Shown here in pieces: positions 47,801 through 58,500 of a stretch of 64,000 bases of DNA. The notes under the pieces are model-generated. The model did no database searches and was not told where the DNA came from. It worked only from the letters and a program-made list of their open reading frames with translations. Position 1 is the first letter of the stretch. Each line of letters begins with the position of its first letter. The DNA is from Helicoverpa zea (Eukaryota; Arthropoda; Insecta; Lepidoptera; Noctuidae), in contig NC_061469.1 of assembly GCF_022581195.2 (NCBI RefSeq), positions 2,170,001-2,234,000 of the forward strand, given 5' to 3'. A program made the position numbers and the translations under genes.

Positions 47801-49249
47801 GTGGAGGTCTGTGGACGAGCCGTACCTACCCACTTGCAGGTTGATACCGTATCTGATACGTTACGTGCTACACTGCTAAGTGAGTACCCAGCTTATGACT
47901 AAAACAGCTGGGCAATGCTGCAAATAGTGTGGTGTTTAATAGAATCTTGCTCAGACCTGAATTGTGATTTACGAATATCTTCCTATGTTTCTGTGCTTAG
48001 CAATATGCTTAAAACTTCTTATTTCAGGCAAGTTTGATAAAGTTGGTTCTTCAGAGAGAGTTTTTCTTGTACCTGAACCTCTAAATCAAGAAAGTAACCA
48101 TGCTATATTAAAACCGTCACTCACAGGTACTTATTATTTATGTTCAGACATAAAAGTGTTAAAGGTCAATATTTCTCATGAATATTTTTCTCACATTACA
48201 GATAACTCTGCTAGACCGATATCATCAGAACACGATTATTGCCAGAAGAAGGCAACAGATAAATACAAAAGTAAGTCATTTTTATATTGTCAGCTGCTTT
48301 AGCAAAGTGAGCGCATTTCAAGAGAAACACCATACTAACTAAAAATCAATTGGCTGTAATTTTGGTAATGTTGAACAAACAGGGGCCCGATTCTCCTAAG
48401 TTAATAATGTCAAAATCGAATAGAAATCGAATCACAATATGATCGTAATAGCAGTTTTAACCATATCGGGCATTCTGCTACTAATAAAAGACCAATCGTA
48501 TTCGATTGACATTTGATTGGTGTGCGATTGGTCTGCTATTTTGGTGATTTTAGTCTATTATACGGTAGTTTGCTCTATAATAATATTGCAATAGTTAATC
48601 ATTTGCAGACAAAATGATTCATTTGAATGACAGAAAAGGATAAAAACGTTTATTTCAAATAAAAAATAGCGGAATGCCACATACGTTTCAATCGTAATCG
48701 AGTCGGGATTGGATCGCAGTCGAACGTGAATCGTATGTTGCTTAAGTAAAATTAGGAGAATTGGGCCCCTGATGAATACTTCATACGTCTTTCTCCACCG
48801 ACCATGACCAAACAACAGATAAATAAAAATTAATGTAAATGCATGCACGTAGGTAAGCTTATTTTGAAAGTACATTTTTTAAAACGGTTTTATTTTCAGG
48901 ACCACAGGGCCGGGTGTTTCCGTCATTGTGGTTAAACAAGTTACGAACAACAAGGAGGCAAATTAAAACCTTGCAGTGTAATTTAACGAGAACAAAAAAG
49001 AAAAATGAAAGCCTTCAAATGAGGTTAGCCAATGCTGAAAAATTTTCGAAGGATGTTTTATTAAAAAAACTGACTAATAACATGACGGTAGCAGCAAACA
49101 TTTTTACAAAAATGCAGTACACACAGACAAAAAAGAAGCCTTCCGGACGCAGATTCTCATTACAAGAAAAAGTGCTCTTACCCGATATATTACTTTCCTC
49201 TATGGCAGTGGTTCTTAACCTTTTTGACATGAGGGACCATTTTAACTAA
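41813..49249 (+). CDS. Truncated P-transposase-like THAP gene with a duplicated exon
   Basis: Predicted exons: 41813-41846, 43239-43445, 47195-47293, 48028-48126, 48202-48270, 48900-49249. All have GT-AG borders in phase 1 throughout. Residues 1-80 are a full THAP domain: CALGC, the conserved W, CDIHF and FMAVPS, the C2CH zinc ligands and the AVP box. Exons 3 and 4 (99 bases each) are homologous (GxxDxVGSSExVFLxPE). The last exon has a basic coiled coil (LWLNKLRTTRRQIKTLQ) and 'KKPSGRRFSLQEKV', matching the P transposase just before its catalytic region. The protein then ends: the hAT-like insertion at 49206 adds a few residues, and without it a stop follows at once. There is no DDE core, so this cannot transpose. 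It may be a host-captured DNA-binding protein or a decaying copy. Confidence 0.65.
42085..43081 (+). mobile_element. Internally deleted piggyBac-type element
   Basis: Inverted ends CCCTTAG(T/C) are flanked by TTAA (42081-42084 and 43082-43085), the piggyBac signature, with subterminal 'attgtgggtcaaatt' arms. Inside, an N-terminal acidic start (FLNDRQIEELMNDSNDDLES, about 42360-42425) is joined out of frame to a C-terminal cysteine-rich zinc finger (CYLCDWKN.. CSKCLHIICKTHS, ending 42649). The entire catalytic part is deleted. Located in intron 1 of the THAP gene. Confidence 0.8.
43680..43850. repeat. Interspersed repeat (cgacttcccaaaaaggaaga)
   Basis: 'ttaaccgacttcccaaaaag', a T run, then 'gattactccgaggtttatga'; a common lepidopteran repeat whose reverse piece is at 17500-17530. 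It is followed by the tandem array at 43930. Confidence 0.5.
43930..44300. repeat. Tandem repeat, three units of about 126 bases
   Basis: The unit core 'gagctgacctgatgatggag' then 'ggaactcgacaactgaatat' starts near 43967, 44090 and 44208 with moderate divergence. It belongs to the intron repeat block of the THAP gene. Confidence 0.7.
44735..45100 (+). repeat. SINE-like retroposon
   Basis: It has a tRNA-like head (gtggtttagtgggtagagaa, then cgtctttgattccagg) and the shared body 'tgcaacttttctaagttcgt...gatgttaaactgtaggttcc...gtcagataggcagtcgctcc', ending in 'gactggaagtcgaccctaac'. The head matches 46877 and 57935 (reverse). Parts of the body recur at 59270-59310 and 60740-60812. Confidence 0.6.
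45120..45780. repeat. GC-richer block, probable LINE 3' region
   Basis: The stretch 'gacggggagtagcgaccccg...gtgaaccatgacgggggtag...gtggcgagtctccacctgcc' has a base composition unlike its surroundings and no open frame of length. Its appearance suits a non-LTR 3' untranslated region, but no reverse-transcriptase sequence is attached, so this is tentative. Confidence 0.35.
46035..46560. repeat. Tandem repeat, four units of about 121 bases
   Basis: The unit 'ttccacatcaggtgttccag...gagtgcttatcagattgaac...ttttgctaaaacgtcatacc' recurs near 46040, 46168, 46289 and 46409, the last more diverged. It is followed by 'acaaacagacatacagacag', a usual terminus of a lepidopteran repeat. Confidence 0.75.
46877..47175 (+). 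repeat. tRNA-derived SINE
   Basis: It starts with an A-box-like tggcctagtggg and a B-box GGTTCGATTCC, followed by 'tgcaacttttctaagtttgt' and 'catgtgagaggaggcctgtg', then 'cccagcagtgggacg'. An almost identical copy in the opposite orientation is at 57640-57935. It ends 20 bases before exon 3 of the THAP gene. Confidence 0.75.
47362..47894. mobile_element. MITE with long inverted repeats, intron 3 of the THAP gene
   Basis: AAGCTGGGTACTCACTTAGC, then 'agtgtagcacgtaacgtatc' and 'agatacggtatcaa', is perfectly inverted at 47840-47894, about 54 bases. No transposase; the 96-codon minus-strand frame inside is not conserved-looking. It lies between the duplicated exons 3 and 4. Confidence 0.8.
48380..48771. 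mobile_element. MITE with CAGGGGCCC termini, intron 5 of the THAP gene
   Basis: CAGGGGCCCGATTCTCCTAA on the left is inverted on the right with one change, over 392 bases. 'aatcgaatagaaatcgaatc'-type subterminal repeats are present. Confidence 0.7.
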
Positions 49250-49805
49250 AGTTTGTCTTGCCGGGGACCACCTCATCGGTTTACCTAAATTGAGAGTTCT
49301 TTGATAAAGAATACAAACATACTTTATAATTAGCACTCATTTCTTTATTATTTAGCAAAAAACTAAAAGTTAGAGATTTTAATTTAATGGGATATTTGCG
49401 ACTGAATTCTTTACTAATTTCTGAATTTTTGGTTCAGTACTACTAAACGCATGTCGGCAGTTGTAGGTAAGCAAATGCAAAGATAAACATATTATGCCTA
49501 TGTAGTTTCCAAATGCGCGAGCGAAGCGAGCTCGAAATTTTTATCGGACCTAAACCAAATATTACTTAACTTTTTGTTTGTTGACCGATGCAAAAACGAG
49601 AGCATATAGGCGAAATTTTAATTATTTTTTAAGACTCAAAATCAAAATTACGTAAAATGTTGCGAAAACCCGCGCCCGCATAGATAAGTCGATAAAAATA
49701 AAGTTAGATAACGTATAGCAACGTCGCGAAGCGAAGCTTCGCGGACCACTTGGAATGCCTCCAGGGACCACCAGCGGTCCGCGGACCACCGGTTAAGAAT
49801 CACTG
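49206..49805. mobile_element. 600-bp hAT-type MITE in the last exon of the THAP gene
   Basis: Ends CAGTGGTTCTTAACC / GGTTAAGAATCACTG are flanked by a perfect 8-base duplication CTCTATGG (49198-49205 and 49806-49813), as for hAT elements. It carries 'gcgcgagcgaagcgagctcg' near 49515, a motif shared with the element at 6103-7979. Confidence 0.9.
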
Positions 49806-49813
49806 CTCTATGG

Positions 49814-50305
49814 TCTAAACATTATTCTTTAATTTTGATGATATATCGTATGAACGATTACGCTGAGCATAAAAATATTTGTCATTACTAGAAAAATATA
49901 CATTTGAAGTGGCGAAAAGGGGGCGTTTTGGGGGCTGTCTTTTGTTTTTGAAGTTCGAAAAGGGCTGATTTATCAGCCTAATTTGAATAAACGTTTATGA
50001 GTTTGAGTTAATCCGCAAAATGCTCGTCATGTGCAAAAGCTTAAAGCTAATCCGCTGATATTATAAAAATAAAATCTTTCCTTTTTTTATAAAACGTGGA
50101 AAGAGGAACGGGATTTTTTCCGATGTCTACTGTCAATGTCACTTTCATAAAGTGACAAACTGACAATGACATGATGACATTATCAGTATTTACTGATTGA
50201 TGTCCGTCCCAATTTTCTTGTTTGTTATTATAATTGTTGTTATAATTATTTCTACTTAATGCATAGCTTTATAAAAGTAGAGTAACACGTATTTCTAACA
50301 TAATA
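49814..50305. other. Intergenic DNA upstream of the THAP-ZAD gene
   Basis: No coding signal. A dyad with 'tgtcaatgtcac...gtgacaaactgacaatgacatgatgac' lies near 50130-50180. The promoter of the next gene must be here, but no clear TATA or initiator motif stands out. Confidence 0.3.
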
Positions 50306-53300
50306 ATGGTGACATACTGCTGTGTGCAAGATTGCGGTAACAATAGTAACAAAACTAGGAAAGATTCTACTTCTGTTATATCGTTTCACTCGTGAGTGTT
50401 GTTTTGTTTGAAATCAATTAATTAACGATGCTTTAAGATAAATAATATTAGATTACTGTAGTGTTTTTATTGCAGGTGCCAATGCCATTCTTTTATTTCT
50501 AGTTACATTTGTATATTTACAGTTTTATACATCAGTTCGTCCCTGTATTAATTAGTTTATATTAATTAATTAAACCAATTCCTCCTTAGACTGCCTTCGA
50601 ATCCAGAGCTGCGTGCAAAATGGTTGAAAGCCGTCGGCCGCCCAAACTGGACAGTTCCCAGTTACGCTAGAGTATGCAGTGTGCACTTTGATCAGGATCA
50701 AATAAATTATGATGGCCATAGAGTAAGGCTTAAAGATGATGCTGTTCCTCTTAATTTGTTGCCAGTAAGTTTATTGTATTTACTATCTTTTAATTAAGGT
50801 TTTAAGCCCCCAATACACAATGGCCTGTGATGGGCCACGCTTTGCATTGCTATCCTCAGTGGCCGGTGATGAACTTAACAATGGCCAATTGTGTAAAGAC
50901 CACAGGCATCTTCTTGATGAAAGTAATTCCTACAAATATTATTTTCATGTAACAGCTATATTACTGACAAGTTTCATCAAAAATCATTCCGCCCTTTGTC
51001 CATAAAGACATAAGAAAAATTATGTAAGTGTGATTAATAAAGAAAAATTGATTGAGTAAGATTAAAGACAATTATTTTACCATTCAGATAATAAGTTTTT
51101 ATGGTAAGTACAATTTACATAAGTTACTTTTATATTTTTTCAGTCAAATTCAAATTTTGAAGCTTCCGATGTGGAAGCGTGCCGGATCTGCTTGGCCACA
51201 GACATCAAGTTGTACAGTCTACAGGGCACATACCTGGCCACTTGCATGCAGGCCCTAGTTGGAATTTCTGTAAGAATATTTTTTACCAGTAGCTTTGTGT
51301 TACTAAATAACAAATAAAAAAAAAAGCTTCACATTAAAGTTAACAATAATACCAGGCGCTGTACTTTTACTTTGAAATTAGTAATGTTATGGTAGTCTCA
51401 TGTGAAAGTATAGCTTGGGGTTTGAAATAGTAGTCGGCTTCTAATTTCTAATTGGCTCTCTGTTGTCTATGACTTCTTTCTATTGTTATGTTATTATAGC
51501 TGCAAGTCTTCCATTGTGTATTGAATAATAATAACTTTTTTCAGCGAAAAGGCTTGGGTATAGAAGGCTTGCCACAATTTGTCTGCTGCCTCTGCACACC
51601 AGCTTTAGTAAAATGCAAGAAACTCATTGAACAATGCTCAAAATCTCAGAACATACTTCTGGATATATTTAACAAGCATGGAGAGGTATGTATCTCTTAC
51701 TGGCTAAAGCCCACCATTTTCCTTCTTAAGCCTGTTATAGAAAGCCTGGCAAGGTGTGGCCCTGGTGGGCCTACTTGCTAACACTCTTTGAGAAGCGCGA
51801 GGAAACACAGAGGCAGTCGACAGGGGGGGGATGAGAGGTGCGAACTCAAGGCACGCCGCACTCTCCTTCAGCCTAGCATGACGGCTTCAAAGAAGGAGGC
51901 GATGGCATCCCATTCCCTCTCGCACCCACTGATACCCAACTATACTTTTTGTGCAGGGACTCTCATAATTTTTTGTGATAACAAAAGATTTGACGAGAAC
52001 TAGATGTACTGTTACTATTAAAAATATGATATTTTTTCAGGTTAGTGAAAGGCTGATCAAGGAACAAACCAGTACCCAAAATAAGGCTACTATAGAAAAT
52101 GAACAGTTATTTGAAAACAATGACCTTATTAAGATCAAGACAGAATCAAAACTCCTAAATAATGATTATGATGATGAAGACTTGTATTTTGAGAATGACG
52201 ACGATTCTAATACATATATTTACACACAGATAGTTGAATCTAAGGACTATAAAATGGAAGAAAATGATGATGATGAAATAAGTGATGTTCATGAGACTGA
52301 AAAGACTAATGTTTGTGAAGACACTGTTAATAGCAGTACTGATAAAGATTCAAGTTTTAATAGACAGGATGAAAAAGTAAGATTTTTGTAGTTCTACCTT
52401 CTGCTTTCGTGCTAAGCGACTTATTTATTTATACAGGCAAACCGACAACATATTTTCAAAACAAGTATAGTTGCTTAGTTATCATACGCACGTGTTTACA
52501 GTGTAAATATGTCACTTACAGGTATGCACACCATTTACCTATTTGTCATACTAGGGCAAAAATTAGGCTATGTTTGACTCCTGGTTTTAAGCTACCCCCA
52601 ATTTTCAGCCGAGCACCAAGCCAACCCAAGTTATAAGTCCTAGCAACATCTGCAGGCGATGTGGTGAGGAGTTCTCGTCATTCAGAGACATGATGAGTCA
52701 CATGAAGGCGCAGCACCCGCGTCCGAGGCTGCAGCACCCGTGGAGGGGAGATAAGCCCTATCCTTTGCCTTGCGAAATTGTGAGTATGGTTCTTAGTCTT
52801 GAGGGCAGTGTAGACGATCAATTAAATTGCGCAATTTTAAGAATTGTGTGATCATATAACTTAATGTTAAAGTTTACAATGATTTTAGCGTCTTACATTT
52901 TTATTGTAATAATGAGACGTGATTTTATTTTCTTTTGTGGCCCCTTTCGATTTCAACTTAAATATATCTAGATTTATTATATTTTAAGTACCTATTGTAG
53001 GGATAGATGTCTGTCATTAGTTTTTTTTTTTAACTTATTTTATAACGTGACCGGAATTTAATTGCTATTAATTTTTCCCTTTGTTTACCCAGTGCGCAGA
53101 AATAATGACGGGTCGCAAGAAGCACTGGCTGCACTTTCTGCGACAGCATCCGAAGCACGTGAACACATACCACGCGGTAATTACGGCCGTCTGTGATACT
53201 TGCGGGAAAGGATTTCAGGTACTTACTTTCATTTATTTTCTACATAGTAGATAAAAAATAATCGTTTTTTTACCAAAAGTATGACAGTAGTATGTCTTCC

Positions 53301-54714
53301 TCAACTGCTTATGTGGTAAGTTATTCTTTGCAAATTCATGTTAGGAGTGCCTGTGACCGAAGCCATCACCAGACGAATATACATAGAATACATACGTACT
53401 GTACACTATACTGTATAGCTATGCTTAAAAGTCTGCATGTCCCGCCAAAAGTAATGAACCGAGGTACATAGTAGCCTAGCTAGATCCTGAGAAAGAAAAT
53501 AAGCAATTTTTTATACTACTGCAGGAAGTAGTTCCTTCGGAACGCGGGACCAATGGGAGAGCTACTGTACTTATATTTTCCTTTCACAGAATTCAACAAA
53601 ACTCCGCGTCCATCAAATGCGTCACCGCAGCCCGACGTTACAATGTGAGAGTTGTCCGCGCCTCTTCTACGACAAGTACAAGTTGGCGCGTCACGCTCGC
53701 GTGCACAGCGCGGACAAACCGCACGTGTGTCGCACGTGTGGGAGGGCCTTTAAGCAGCAGAGTAATCTGGATCGACATTATAAGGTCAGTTAAAGAAAAA
53801 GCTACAAAATATACCTACTAAATCCCTACTAATATTATAAATGCGAAAGTAACTCAGTCAGTTTAGGGCTGCCATCTCGAATTTTGCCAAACCCGGACAA
53901 ACATTAAAAAACCCGGACTTTTGGCGTAAATCGCATTTTTTCCCCGAACGAGTACGATTTATTTTAAACAAAATAATACCTAATTTGTAATCCATTTACT
54001 ATTAACATATACTTAAATTCAATGAGGTGCTTCCTTACATGAAAAGTGTCCGGGTTTTCCCCGGACACTTCTTGAAACCCCGCCCGGACGGCCCCCGGAC
54101 GGCCTCCAAACGAGGACAAATCCAGGGAAACCCGGACGGATGGCAGCCCTAAGTCAGTTACGCTTTCACATGTAAACCACTGAACTAATTTTAATAAAAT
54201 TTGGTACAGAGATAGAGTTGATCTTGAGAAAGAACATAGGATAGTTTTTATCCCGGACTTTTGAATAATTCTCTTGGAAACGCGATATAACCGAACTCTA
54301 CGCGGGCGAAGCCGCGGGCGGAAGCTAGTATGCATGAAGCATAAAAAAGCCAAGAGAAGATTTATAGTATTAAATAATTTCTATAAGTAAAACGTGCGAA
54401 TAAAATACACACAGTCCAGTATCCAAAGTTGTTATCTTGATACCTATTGTACACACATACTATTCATCGAAATAGGGAAATCCCCTGGCATAATACTACT
54501 TCATTCTTGATTACATGTTTTTAATTTCTGTTTTTTTTTACAGGTTCATACAGACGTCGCTTCCTACAAATGTACAATATGCGACAAAGCCTTTAAATAC
54601 TCGTCGAGTAGAAACTTGCATATTCGCACCGTGCACCAAAATGTGAGTCACCCGACTAGGAAGAAAAGAAGCAAGTCCACAAATGATGATGATGTTGATG
54701 CTGATGAGTCGTAG
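50306..54714 (+). CDS. THAP-ZAD-C2H2 zinc-finger protein
   Basis: Nine exons: 50306-50391, 50590-50764, 51144-51269, 51545-51685, 52041-52376, 52609-52779, 53093-53218, 53590-53784, 54544-54714. They join without stop into 508 residues; every junction after the first is phase 0. Residues 1-87 are a THAP domain (CCVQDC, AKWLKAVG, CSVHF, DDAVPLNLLP). Residues about 98-176 are a ZAD (CRIC and CCLC). An acidic linker (NDYDDEDLYFENDDD) follows. C2H2 fingers come next: CRRCGEEF..HMKAQH, CEICAEIM..HFLRQH, CDTCGKGF..HQMRH, CESCPRLF..HARVH, CRTCGRAF..HYKVH and CTICDKAF..HIRTVH. The tail is basic then acidic. Expected to act as a nuclear DNA-binding regulator, with ZAD for dimerisation. The ZAD is a close relative of that at 18288. 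Confidence 0.88.
53864..54151. mobile_element. hAT-type MITE in intron 8 of the THAP-ZAD gene
   Basis: TAGGGCTGCCATC and GGATGGCAGCCCTA are inverted ends, flanked by AGTCAGTT on both sides (53856-53863, 54152-54159). 'aacccggac' recurs through the body. It sits inside an older repeat (about 53811-54330) that ends 'cgaagccgcgggcggaagct'. Confidence 0.88.
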
Positions 54715-55547
54715 AAAATATAAAAATCCTTCAAATTATATCTTATATTTATGTTAACGTCTATCTATACTAATAATAGCATATGTATTTACTAGTTAAT
54801 GTGTGCAAAATGTTGATGTTGTTTTATGGGATAAGGGCAGGAGGATGATGATGTTTTATATGTATAACTTCCTGTTACTTTTTTATACATAATTATGTAG
54901 TATCGTTTGTTTTCCCAAATATAATAAAATAAGAGAATACAGAGGACACATTTTTTGTTTGTTTGTTTATACCCTAGGGGCTCCGAAACTACTGTAACGA
55001 TTTGAAAAATTCTATCATATAAAGCTGCCCTTTCCCCGATTACCATAGACTTGATTTTGTCCGGGCATGGGAATATATTCCTCTGGAACGTAGGTGAAAA
55101 TATGGAGAAGGGAATATAATTTGGCCATATAAGCGTTTAATAAAGCATTCGTTTTCTAACCGAATGAAATATATTTAGCATCATCCTTGGCATTTTAGGA
55201 CATATTATTTTAATTTGGAAAAGCAGTACACGCTGTACACGTGTTTAACTAACTTTAGAAAACAAAAAAAATATTAAGGTCTGAAAAGACGAGTGTTCAA
55301 AGTGACTCTAGTCTGTACATTTTGCAGTTTTCCTGAGTGCGTAATCTGTGCGTAAAAATGTCATTTGTCATTTTGCTGCGATAAATCGCTTCACCACTTT
55401 TGTTTTCTTGTCGCAAAATAATCCCGATTGAGTTCACGTGTTCCAATAAGTTAGCAAAAACTTAGTTGCGGGATCGATAAACTTAGTAGCTTGTAGTTAG
55501 ATAACAATTAGGTTGTGGTACATGTGTGTACAGTTGCCGTCACAACA
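54715..55547. other. Intergenic DNA between the THAP-ZAD gene and NAF1
   Basis: It holds the 3' UTR of the THAP-ZAD gene and the promoter side of NAF1. Part of an interspersed repeat (accctaggggctccgaaact...tcctctggaacgtaggtg) is at 54970-55095. No gene is seen. Confidence 0.35.
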
Positions 55548-58500
55548 ATGGAAAACCTTGATCGTAGCAATAACAAGAACGTGTCTCTCAGTTTGATAGC
55601 AGAATACGGGGGTTCAGATTCCGATTCAGATGATACAGAGACCCGTTCGAACGACAATACAACTGATTCTGATGCCGCAGACCTTACGGAGATGGTGTTG
55701 AAGAATAATATAATAAACGCGTGCGCTCACGGGCCTCTGTCGAGGCCGAGCGGCCGTGACGAAGCGGATGTCAGTAGGCACATGATAATCGACAGTGCGG
55801 AGAGTGGCGTGGTGGAGTACGAGGTGACGGAGTACCGGGATGCGGACAGCGACTCCGACAGTGAGTCCACGAGCGCCTCCAGCGACAGCGATGTGGACTC
55901 CGTCAAAGACATTGAGGAGGTCTCCAGCGGGTTAGTACCTCTTTTCTTATACATGGGTACTCATTTGCGCAAAGCTGAGCTTCTTAAAGGTATAGCTTTA
56001 AAAAGTTTACATGATTTCAAAGTATTTTAGACCTTTTTCAAGTTTAAGTAGTGGTAAGGTAGGTAGATGAAGATTATAATTTTTTTTGTAGTTGAAGGTA
56101 TGATGAAATTTTGTTACATAGGTCTTTGATTCCATCTCTAGAAATAACCTTGATAACAATTCTATCAGTAGAACTTGTAATTAGATACTAGAATTAATTG
56201 AATTAATAGGTTGCAAATATATTATGACATCCAGTTAGCACAGCAGGATTCTGACTAACGGGGAGAAATGTATATACCTGATGAAACTGGTTACATCGTA
56301 ACTTATTGCTGTGGATATGTTAGTGGATAGTGCTATAAAAACTTATTTATTTAATTTCTTACTAACTGTCCCCTGCGGTTCCGCCTGTGTCCCAAGGGAA
56401 CTACTTCCTGGTCTATGGTAAAAATTGGCCTCACTCAGGCTGTAGACTAATGTGAACTAATTTTTATTTAAATTGGTTTAGTAGCTGGACAGACAGCCAC
56501 GTAATTTTGTTTTTATGATATTAGTAAGGATTCATGTTATTTAAACAAATGGCAATGGCCTCTATAATGCATTTTAATAAAAACTTAATAATTTTATCCA
56601 AAAATGTATATTTATTAAAATGCTTATACCCTCTACTAAATTATAAAAATATGAATGGCTTATACTAAAATAATTATTATTTCTTGCATCATCTTGATAA
56701 TAAATGTTATTCATACTGTTTACCAACTTATTTGATAGCAGATTAATTAAAAAATTTCATGCAAATGGATTTAGTAAAGGTTCAATTTGTACCCATTTCT
56801 TAATTTTGCTCAAGAGTGATGAAATCTACCTCATTTATAACTTATGGCAGTGACTGTATGCAACATGTAAATGATAGAAAACGCTATGTCCATACACCAT
56901 GCTAGATTTGCACTTTTGACTGTGATAGAATAAACTTAACATAAGTACTCATCAAGATCTTTCAATATGACAAAGTTTTATCGCTGTCAAGCAATTTTGA
57001 AATTGGATACATACATTGCTACAAAAGTGCCCATACTCCTTTACATCAGAATCCTAATACACAGACGGATTCCATGGATTTACAACAATAGTTAGGATTA
57101 CATTGTATAATATAATAATGTATTAATTTATTCTAAATCAACATTGTAACAATAGCAAATATGCAAAAATAAGAGATAACACAATTGCATGCTGACTTTA
57201 TGTGAGTTTATCGCTGTTTGGATGTCATTGTAGTCGGCTAAATTGATTAGGTATCAAGCTAATGCCTTTGTTGCTAGTATTTGCAAGTTTTTAATGACAT
57301 GAGAATAGATTTAAGAAATCGAGTCGTGTAAAGTAACTCTGTCTATCTGTATGTCTGTCACTCTCTTACGGCAAGAACGGAAATGTTGAAACTGGTAAAA
57401 ATTACTGAACCGTTTTAAATGGAATTTGGGTACACAGATAATACTAGCTACTAGCTGGACCCTGTGAAAGCCCATTGGCTACTTTTTGTCTAGGTGCGAT
57501 AGGTAAGTTCCCTTAGGATACAGGTAGAACCACGGGTAACTACTACTCAGTTATATCAATGTTATCAATGTAGCTTCTGAACTATTTTACGAACGAAAAT
57601 ACATCTACAAAGAATACTGTTACTGTTACTGTTACTGTTACAGCCTTTTTATCGTCCCACTGCTGGGCACAGGCCTCCTCTCACATGGAGAAGGATTGAG
57701 CATTAATCACCACGCTTGCTCAATGCGGGTTGGTGATTTCAGACTTTTTATAGTCCAGGTTTCCTCAAGATGTTTTCCTTCACCTTTTTATCAGCCATTG
57801 GTGTCTAAGTATACTTAGAAAGTACATACAAACTTAGAAAAGTTGCATTGGTACTTGCCTGACCCTGGAATCGAACCCACACCCTCATACTCGAAAAGTT
57901 GGTTCTTTACCCACTAGGCCACCATGACTCTGACAATTACAATTGATTACAAAGAATAATCTAAATATAAATAGTTTAAAATACTGAGGTATAATAATTT
58001 ATATTAGTATCTTAGCTTAATCACCTACCAAATTAAATAATAAAACTTTAATACATTACTTTCAGAGATGAATTCGAAGGCCAAAACAAGACAGGAAAGC
58101 CAGAGACACCCAAAGTGAACGGTGAAATGGGCTTGGATGACCTGCCTCCCATAGAAGATCTTGCCATCAGCCTGCCAGCTCAGGAGACCACCAAGATCGG
58201 AACCATTGCCAGCATAGTTGATAGATTAGGTAATTATACAATATAATGTTTTTTTTTTATTTAGGTTTTGCTTATGGTTTCACCTATGACCTGAGGGAAG
58301 CCCCTTCCAAAAAGTGATAAAAATAATTTATATGTTATTGCGACATATCATCTACGTAACTGCCAAATTTCATCATAATTCTTACAGAAGTTTTAGCTTA
58401 AAAGAGTAACAAACATACCCACATACAGTGTAACAAAATTTTGGATCATTAATATCTATATTAGTGTTATAAAACTGAGGGGTTTGTTTGCTTGAACGCG

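Noticed and set aside
47543..47833. 96-codon minus frame
   Set aside because: It lies wholly inside the 47362-47894 MITE and lacks any recognisable domain.
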